Positions 53,843 to 58,459 of a stretch of 58,459 bases of DNA are shown here, piece after piece. The translations under genes and the position numbers were made by a program. Within the stretch, counting starts at the first letter, position 1. Each line of letters opens with the position of its first letter. This stretch comes from Ectobacillus antri (GTDB lineage: Bacteria; Bacillota; Bacilli; Bacillales; Bacillaceae_G). Under the pieces are notes generated by a model, which was not told the DNA's origin, did not search any database, and saw only the letters and a list, made by a program, of their open reading frames with translations. Where the stretch lies: contig NZ_RIAV01000019.1 in NCBI RefSeq assembly GCF_003852715.1, positions 1 through 58,459 of the forward strand, given 5' to 3'.

Positions 53843-54556
53843 ATGAAGAAAATTAAGGCATTTTCATTTCTAACGGCGGCGGTGATTTTATTTTTTCTGG
53901 TACAGCATGAATTTGAAATTACAAAATCATGGAGGTCCTGGAATCTGCCTCTAGCAGGTAAAATTATCGTATTAGATGCCGGTCATGGTGGTCCAGATGG
54001 TGGGGCCGTAGGCGGAGAAGACATTGTTGAGAAAGAAATTACCCTGGAGATTTCCAAGAAGATTCGTGATTATTTACAAGAACAAGGAGCGCTAGTTATT
54101 TTAACAAGAGATGAAGATGAGGACTTGGCATCTAAGAATACAAAGGGGTACAGTCGGCGGAAGGCTGAGGATTTAAAACAACGGGTAAAGCTTATTAACC
54201 ATTCCGGTGCTGATTTATTTGTCAGTATACATTTAAATGCCATACCGATCAGCAGTTCTAAAGGTGCACAGACATTTTATTATCGTTCGTTAGTTGAGAA
54301 TGAAAGAGCGGCTAAGTATATACAAGCTGAGCTAAGAACGAGCTTGGAGAATACACATAGGCAAGCAAAGACGATTAATCGTGTATACTTATTAAAACAT
54401 ACGGAAGTACCTGGTGTGCTTGTGGAAGCCGGATTTCTATCTAATGTAAATGAGCGGTATTTATTGAATTCAGAGAAATATCAACAAAAGGTTTCGGCAG
54501 CGGTATATCGCGGTATATTACGCTATTTTACAGAAAAGGGAAACCCTCCTGAATAA
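53843..54556 (+). CDS. cwlD: Germination-specific N-acetylmuramoyl-L-alanine amidase CwlD
   Basis: The 237-residue protein has an N-terminal membrane anchor (about 5-20) and an Amidase_3 zinc domain: VLDAGHGGPDGGA with His48, Glu64 in the EKEITLEI block, FVSIHLNAIP, and the late catalytic Glu in GVLVEAGFLSN. With PdaA it makes muramic-delta-lactam in spore cortex, needed for germination. CAGGAGGGAG precedes the ATG. A SigE-type promoter lies directly upstream, matching its known sporulation timing. Confidence 0.96.
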   Translation: MKKIKAFSFLTAAVILFFLVQHEFEITKSWRSWNLPLAGKIIVLDAGHGGPDGGAVGGEDIVEKEITLEISKKIRDYLQEQGALVILTRDEDEDLASKNTKGYSRRKAEDLKQRVKLINHSGADLFVSIHLNAIPISSSKGAQTFYYRSLVENERAAKYIQAELRTSLENTHRQAKTINRVYLLKHTEVPGVLVEAGFLSNVNERYLLNSEKYQQKVSAAVYRGILRYFTEKGNPPE

Positions 54557-54568
54557 GGTGGGTTTTCT
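54541..54568 (+). terminator. Terminator after cwlD
   Basis: AAACCC-CCT (54541-54550) pairs with AGG-GGGTTT (54556-54565), with one T-T mismatch, and is followed by TCTTAT. It overlaps the cwlD stop codon and is of moderate strength. Confidence 0.65.
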
Positions 54569-54598
54569 TATATTTATATGAGGAGAATGCATAACCGT

Positions 54599-54627
54599 TT
54601 GTCCTAGGATACAGCATAGGATATAAT
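54599..54627 (+). promoter_or_regulatory. SigA-type promoter of salA
   Basis: TTGTCC (54599-54604) lies 17 bases before a perfect TATAAT (54622-54627), about 45 bases upstream of salA. Confidence 0.7.
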
Positions 54628-54672
54628 GTATGAAAGCGTATTTATTTCCAATAGGTGATGGGGGCTATCATG

Positions 54673-55728
54673 ATGACAAAGGAAACGATTGTACAAGCAT
54701 TAGAACAACTGCAAGATCCGTTTTTACATAAAAGCCTAAAGGAAACGGGTGGGATTAAAGAAGTAACGGTAAAGCCGGAGAAAAATCATGTAAGTGTTAA
54801 GTTAGCCATTGCTAAAACAGGTACAGCAGAACAAATGCAGTTACAAACTGCCGTTGTAAAGCTAATCAAGGAGCTGGGCGCACAAACAGTTGGCATTCGC
54901 TTTGCTGAAATGGATGCAGAAGAGCTAAAGGCTTTTGAAATTAATGAAACGAAGCCGGATAACCTACTGTCTCCAAACTCGCAAACGGTATTTTTAGCTG
55001 TGGCAAGCGGTAAGGGCGGAGTCGGAAAATCTACAGTATCAGTTAACTTGGCTGTTGCTCTAGCGAGATTAGGGAAAAAGGTTGGTATTGTTGACGCAGA
55101 TATTTATGGGTTTAGTGTACCTGACATGATGGGAATTACCAAACGGCCTGTTGTGAGAGGGGACAAAATTATTCCTGTAGAACGACTGGGTGTAAAAGTA
55201 ATTTCTATGGGGTTCTTTGTAGAAGATAATGCACCGGTTATTTGGAGAGGGCCGATGCTAGGGAAAATGCTCAATAATTTCTTTACAGAGGTAGAATGGG
55301 GTGAACTAGATTATTTGGTGCTTGATTTACCACCAGGTACAGGTGATGTTGCGCTAGATGTACATGCTATGCTTCCGGCATGTAAAGAGGTGATTGTTAC
55401 AACACCTCATCCTACGGCTTCCTTTGTAGCAGCTCGTGCAGGTGCAATGGCACTTCGTACTGAGCATGAGATTATAGGCGTTATTGAAAACATGTCTTAC
55501 TTTGAGAGTAAAATCACAGGCGAGAAAGAATATGTTTTTGGGCAAGGTGGCGGACAAAAGCTTGCAGAAGAGCTGCGCACAAAAGTCTTAGGACAAATTC
55601 CTCTGCAACAACCGGATTGGGACAAAGAAGACTTTGCGCCGTCTGTATATGAGGCTGATCATCAAATAGGTAAAATTTATAATGATATTGCAAAGCAAAT
55701 CGCTGAATTAACGATATATGCAAAATAA
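54673..55728 (+). CDS. salA: SalA/Mrp-family P-loop ATPase
   Basis: The start is taken as ATG 54673 (MTKETIVQALEQLQDP), giving 351 residues; ATG 54670 or GTG 54655 are alternatives, but GGGGG at 54660-54664 fits 54673 best. An N-terminal MIP18-like (DUF59) domain (about 1-85) is followed by a deviant Walker A ASGKGGVGKST near 112. Further blocks are DADIYGFSVPDM and LDLPPGTGD. In B. subtilis SalA regulates scoC and thereby exoproteases; the wider family carries Fe-S clusters. No CxxC cluster motif is visible. Confidence 0.92.
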   Translation: MTKETIVQALEQLQDPFLHKSLKETGGIKEVTVKPEKNHVSVKLAIAKTGTAEQMQLQTAVVKLIKELGAQTVGIRFAEMDAEELKAFEINETKPDNLLSPNSQTVFLAVASGKGGVGKSTVSVNLAVALARLGKKVGIVDADIYGFSVPDMMGITKRPVVRGDKIIPVERLGVKVISMGFFVEDNAPVIWRGPMLGKMLNNFFTEVEWGELDYLVLDLPPGTGDVALDVHAMLPACKEVIVTTPHPTASFVAARAGAMALRTEHEIIGVIENMSYFESKITGEKEYVFGQGGGQKLAEELRTKVLGQIPLQQPDWDKEDFAPSVYEADHQIGKIYNDIAKQIAELTIYAK

Positions 55729-55758
55729 ATAAAACCTCCATTTGGAGGTTTTATTTTT
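55727..55758. terminator. Bidirectional terminator between salA and gerD
   Basis: AAATAAAACCTCCA (55727-55740) pairs with TGGAGGTTTTATTT (55743-55756). T runs on both strands make it usable from both sides. It overlaps the end of the gerD coding sequence. Confidence 0.85.
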
Positions 55759-56368
55759 GTTCTTGCTGGTTTTGAGAGTTACCTTCTCCGTTAGAGGTCT
55801 TTGAACTACCTGTACTTTCTTCCCCACTCTTTTCAGCTTTTTTGATAGCTTTACTAATAACATCAATCATTTTTGCTTGAAACAAAGGACTTTCTGTTGT
55901 TTCAGTTATAACTTGCTGTACGTGTTTTCTATATTCTTTACTTTTCATGACTTCCATCATTTGTTTTTCTATTTCAGGATTTTTCATAATATCAATCACC
56001 CCAGCTTGATACTCGGGATCTTTTAATAAGGTTTTCATCAGTTTTGCTTGTTCTTTTTCCATGCTTTTTGCGAATGCGGCGACAAATTGAGGATCTGTAA
56101 AGGCTTTTTCCCAAAATTGTTGCCCTTTTTCAGACATCATTACATCTTCTATCGTTTTTTTAACAACAGCCTCATCTAAAACCATGGTTTGCTTAATTTT
56201 CTCATCGGCTAGCACTTGTTCAATCGCTTTTTTTCCGGAGTCAGTCTTTAAGATATCAACAACCATTTTCTTCGTTTGATCATAATCCGGTTGTGACTCC
56301 GCTTGCTTTGGTTGAGCGCAGGCAGTTGTTAAAAGAAGAAAGCACAATAATAACGGAATCCGTTTCAT
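55751..56368 (-). CDS. gerD: Spore germination lipoprotein GerD
   Basis: This 205-residue protein has a lipoprotein signal peptide (MKRIPLLLCFLLLTTAC) with lipobox LTTAC, so Cys17 would be lipidated. The mature part is highly charged and helical, with repeated KxxEKQ-like segments, and the C-terminus is rich in Ser, Asn and Gln. GerD organises nutrient germinant receptors into the germinosome in the inner spore membrane. AGGGGCTCC precedes the start on the minus strand. A SigG-type promoter at 56402-56431 fits expression in the forespore. Confidence 0.94.
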   Translation of the reverse strand: MKRIPLLLCFLLLTTACAQPKQAESQPDYDQTKKMVVDILKTDSGKKAIEQVLADEKIKQTMVLDEAVVKKTIEDVMMSEKGQQFWEKAFTDPQFVAAFAKSMEKEQAKLMKTLLKDPEYQAGVIDIMKNPEIEKQMMEVMKSKEYRKHVQQVITETTESPLFQAKMIDVISKAIKKAEKSGEESTGSSKTSNGEGNSQNQQEQK

Positions 56369-56401
56369 TAGCCGGAGCCCCTTTCACTACTTTTTCTTTT
56401 T

Positions 56402-56431
56402 TAATATGAATCCTACGTTGAAATTTATACA
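56402..56431 (-). promoter_or_regulatory. Candidate SigG promoter of gerD
   Basis: On the minus strand, TGTATA (56431-56426) is 17 bases before CATATTA (56408-56402). This agrees with SigG consensus TGMATA-N17-CATAMTA at 11 of 13 positions. It is 34 bases upstream of gerD. Confidence 0.65.
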
Positions 56432-56497
56432 TGGTCACGTTGGTCTTTTTGTATTACAATTTAAATAGAACTATGTAGAATAATGGGGGATTATGTA

Positions 56498-57100
56498 GTG
56501 AATAGCCGAAAGTGGGTACGTTTGTTTATTTCAACATTGATGCTTGGCGGACTGAGTACCATTTTAATCGGGTTTATTTTAAGATGGGAGCAATACGCGA
56601 ATTTATTTCAGAATTTTGATGCAAAAGAAATTTTTTCGGTAGCATTTTGGTTACTTGGTGTGGGATTTATTTTTAGTGTTATTAGTCAGATGGGCTTTTT
56701 TGCATATTTAACTATTCACAGATTTGGTCTAGGGATATGCCGTTCTGCCTCTCTTTGGAATGGTGTGCAGTTGGTTTTAATTCTGTTTGTTATCGTAGAC
56801 TTTGTATACTTACGATCTGTTTTATTTGCTAATCAAGGTGTATCTATAGGAAACAGCTTACTAATAGGTGCTGCGTTATTAGGAGTAGCAGCTTTTGTGG
56901 CCTATATAAAGAGTAAAGAGACAAACAAACAAGCTTTTGTTCCTACACTCTTTTTTATGGTCGTTGTTACTATTATTGAATGGACACCGGCGCTGCGGGT
57001 AAATGACAGCGACTGGTTATATCTAATGGTAATACCATTATTATTATGTAATGCATATCAAATACTTATTTTACATCGACTCGTAAAGAAAGAGAGCTGA
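56498..57100 (+). CDS. kbaA: KinB-signalling pathway activation protein KbaA
   Basis: The start is taken as GTG 56498 (VNSRKWVRLFISTLM), giving 200 residues, because GGGGGA lies 7 bases upstream; ATG 56483 would put that SD inside the gene. The protein has about six hydrophobic segments over its whole length. KbaA is needed for activity of the sporulation kinase KinB, which feeds the Spo0A phosphorelay. Together with gerD, cwlD and pdaB it makes this a sporulation cluster. The mechanism is not known. Confidence 0.9.
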   Translation: MNSRKWVRLFISTLMLGGLSTILIGFILRWEQYANLFQNFDAKEIFSVAFWLLGVGFIFSVISQMGFFAYLTIHRFGLGICRSASLWNGVQLVLILFVIVDFVYLRSVLFANQGVSIGNSLLIGAALLGVAAFVAYIKSKETNKQAFVPTLFFMVVVTIIEWTPALRVNDSDWLYLMVIPLLLCNAYQILILHRLVKKES

Positions 57101-57118
57101 CCTTTGTCAGCTCTCTTT
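57089..57118. terminator. Bidirectional hairpin between kbaA and pdaB
   Basis: AAAGAGAGCTGAC (57089-57101) pairs perfectly with GTCAGCTCTCTTT (57106-57118) around CTTT. It overlaps the stop codons of both convergent genes. T runs are short, so strength is uncertain, but position fits a shared terminator. Confidence 0.75.
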
Positions 57119-57868
57119 GCTTTTAACATTTGTGTTAGAGATCATCTCTGATACAGAGGCACTTGCATATCCTTGTGCACGAAGGTGCTCAATTAGTAAT
57201 GGCAATGCTTTATTTGTCTGTAACGCCGAGTCTGATGCATGGAGAAGAATAATATCTCCCGCATGTAAGTCTTCGGTTACTTTCGTTACGATTGTTTTTA
57301 CGCCTTCATTTTTCCAGTCATCTGAATTATTGCTCCAATGTACAATTGTATATCCAAGAGACTCAGCAGTTTTGAGAATGTCTTTATTAAAGTTGCCACT
57401 CGGTGGACGTAATAGTTTCATCTGTTTCAGACCTAGCTTTTGAAATACGTCCTGTGCTTTTAAAATGTCCTGTCTAACTTCAGCAGGCTTTAGAGATGTA
57501 TAATCCGTGTAATTGTAACCCATACTCCCAATTTCATGACCATCTTTTATAATGCGTTCAACAATCATGGGATGGCGTTCCGCCCACGCAGCAGAAAGAA
57601 AGAAGGTTGCATTTTGTATGTTTTGCTGTTTCAGTGTATCTAGTATTGGTATAGCTTTTTCATCTCCCCAGCTTATATCAAAAGTAAGAGCAATCTGTTT
57701 TTTTGCGCTGTCACCCTTATAAATGGCTTTCGGACCTGTCGCTGTTGAGAACACGGATTCTTTAGAATAGGTTTGGAGAAATAAAAACCAAGCCGTACAT
57801 AATGACAATAGAACAATGAGTAATAGTTGTTTAAACTTTCCCTTACTTGTTACAAAGAAGAAAAACAT
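57107..57868 (-). CDS. pdaB: Polysaccharide deacetylase PdaB (sporulation)
   Basis: The 253-residue protein has an N-terminal membrane anchor (about 12-30) and a NodB-type polysaccharide deacetylase domain: [20 protein letters not shown] (about 73-92), [20 protein letters not shown] (about 113-132), [13 protein letters not shown] and [15 protein letters not shown]. The TFDISWG form in place of TFDDG is the PdaB subgroup signature. PdaB is needed to keep spores intact after release. It is transcribed toward kbaA and has a SigE-like promoter. Confidence 0.95.
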   Translation of the reverse strand: MFFFFVTSKGKFKQLLLIVLLSLCTAWFLFLQTYSKESVFSTATGPKAIYKGDSAKKQIALTFDISWGDEKAIPILDTLKQQNIQNATFFLSAAWAERHPMIVERIIKDGHEIGSMGYNYTDYTSLKPAEVRQDILKAQDVFQKLGLKQMKLLRPPSGNFNKDILKTAESLGYTIVHWSNNSDDWKNEGVKTIVTKVTEDLHAGDIILLHASDSALQTNKALPLLIEHLRAQGYASASVSEMISNTNVKSKES

Positions 57869-57903
57869 AGATCACAGCTCCCTTGTCCAGTCTTTTTCAC
57901 TTA

Positions 57904-57932
57904 CATATATGCCGTATATTTTTGAAACATGC
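57904..57932 (-). promoter_or_regulatory. Candidate SigE promoter of pdaB
   Basis: On the minus strand, GCATGTT (57932-57926) fits SigE -35 KMATATT at six of seven positions. It is 14 bases before CATATATG (57911-57904), which fits CATACAAT at five of eight. The timing fits pdaB, but the match is moderate. Confidence 0.45.
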
Positions 57933-57996
57933 TTTTACTATTCATAAAAATAAAGATATAGGAAATAATTAACATATATTGAAGTGGAGGGATTAC

Positions 57997-58215
57997 ATGC
58001 TGGGATTAATCTTGACTGAGAAAGAAATGAAAGAAATTGAGTACTTATTAAAGAGAGAGATGGATGAAATCTTATTTGACTTTGAGGATGAAAGAATCGA
58101 TTATGTAGTAAAACGATCAATGGAAGAGAGATATGCCATTTTATTTCAATTGTTTTCTCGAATTACAGCACCAGTAGATAGGGTTCAATATATTAGAAAA
58201 AGAATGCATAAATAA
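57997..58215 (+). CDS. Small conserved hypothetical protein
   Basis: The start is taken as ATG 57997 (MLGLILTEKEMKEIEYLLKR), giving 72 residues; GTGGAGGGATTAC is the SD, and the upstream ATG at 57979 includes bases before it. The protein is soluble, acidic in the middle (DEILFDFEDERIDYVV) and predicted almost entirely helical. It has no membrane segment, cysteine or known catalytic motif. It lies between pdaB and the next rRNA operon. Similar short proteins occur near rRNA operons in Bacillus, but I know no function. Confidence 0.75.
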   Translation: MLGLILTEKEMKEIEYLLKREMDEILFDFEDERIDYVVKRSMEERYAILFQLFSRITAPVDRVQYIRKRMHK

Positions 58216-58229
58216 TTTTTAAAAAGGTG

Positions 58230-58259
58230 TTGACTGTAAAGTAATAAGTATGGTAAATT
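58230..58259 (+). promoter_or_regulatory. rRNA operon promoter P1
   Basis: TTGACT (58230-58235) lies 18 bases before TAAATT (58254-58259). It is the upstream of two tandem promoters. Its start site falls on or near the G at 58267, the first base of a repeated element. Confidence 0.75.
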
Positions 58260-58266
58260 TATCTTC

Positions 58267-58281
58267 GTCGCCGATGAGCGA
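58267..58281 (+). repeat. Start-site direct repeat, copy 1
   Basis: GTCGCCGATGAGCGA differs by one base from copy 2 at 58345-58359. Each lies 6-7 bases after a -10 element, so it would form the 5-prime end of the transcript. The arms TCGC and GCGA can pair. Confidence 0.85.
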
Positions 58282-58309
58282 ATGTGAAAAATGAAAAACA
58301 AAAAAATGT

Positions 58310-58338
58310 TTGACATTTAAATTCACAAATGATATATT
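58310..58338 (+). promoter_or_regulatory. rRNA operon promoter P2
   Basis: A perfect TTGACA (58310-58315) lies 17 bases before TATATT (58333-58338). This is the stronger of the tandem pair. Its start site falls near the G at 58345, fitting growth-rate and GTP-responsive rRNA promoters of Bacillus. Confidence 0.92.
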
Positions 58339-58344
58339 ATGAAA

Positions 58345-58359
58345 GTCGCTGATGAGCGA
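58345..58359 (+). repeat. Start-site direct repeat, copy 2
   Basis: GTCGCTGATGAGCGA contains a perfect hairpin: TCGCT pairs with AGCGA around GATG. It is 78 bases from copy 1 and in the same position relative to its promoter. Confidence 0.85.
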
Positions 58360-58364
58360 TACAT

Positions 58365-58379
58365 AGTTCTTTGAAAACT
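58365..58379 (+). promoter_or_regulatory. boxA-like antitermination site in the rRNA leader
   Basis: AGTTCTTTGAAAACT resembles the Bacillus rRNA leader boxA (core TCTTTGAAAACT), bound by NusB-NusE(S10) for antitermination. It lies about 47 bases before mature 16S. Confidence 0.75.
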
Positions 58380-58425
58380 GAACGAAGTACAAAACGTCAA
58401 CATTTATTTTAGCTAGACAAACACT

Positions 58426-58459
<34 letters not shown>

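Overview
This window comes from a low-GC Gram-positive endospore former of the family Bacillaceae. Gene order and protein sequences fit Bacillus sensu lato, probably near the B. cereus clade; the species cannot be read from the sequence alone. It spans one inter-rRNA-operon interval. It opens with the 5S gene and terminator of one rRNA operon and closes with the tandem promoters, boxA-like leader and first bases of the 16S gene of the next.

Layout: (1) 0.3-7.5 kb, the protein quality-control and genome-integrity operon ctsR-mcsA-mcsB-clpC-radA-disA. (2) 7.6-15.6 kb, yacL-ispD-ispF-gltX, then a Cys-type T-box leader and cysE-cysS-mrnC-rlmB-rae1. (3) 15.7-17.8 kb, sigH, a decayed IS605-type tnpB fragment, rpmGB-secE and nusG. 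(4) 17.8-33.4 kb, the L11-L1, L10-L12, rpoBC and str (S12-S7-EF-G-EF-Tu) transcription units, with a ybxB methyltransferase gene. (5) 33.6-48.6 kb, the S10-spc-alpha superoperon from rpsJ to rplQ, containing secY, adk, map, infA and rpoA. (6) 48.7-52.9 kb, ecfA1-ecfA2-ecfT-truA-rplM-rpsI. (7) 53.3-58.2 kb, the sporulation and germination genes ybaK, cwlD, gerD, kbaA and pdaB, with salA and a small hypothetical gene.

Most genes are housekeeping translation and transcription genes carried on the plus strand, away from the upstream rRNA operon. Only gerD and pdaB run the other way. They are convergent with salA and kbaA, and each pair is separated by a two-sided terminator hairpin.

No phage, CRISPR, defence or obviously new multigene system is present. 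The interest lies in the RNA leaders: two look-alike candidate L1 operators and a compact H-type pseudoknot around rplK/rplA, a promoter-plus-terminator and a hairpin-bridged Shine-Dalgarno (SD) in front of nusG, a pair of mutually exclusive hairpins at the adk ribosome binding site, a structured str leader that replaces the usual ybxF gene, and sporulation sigma-factor promoters upstream of cwlD, gerD and pdaB. All structural calls were made by eye and none has been tested computationally.
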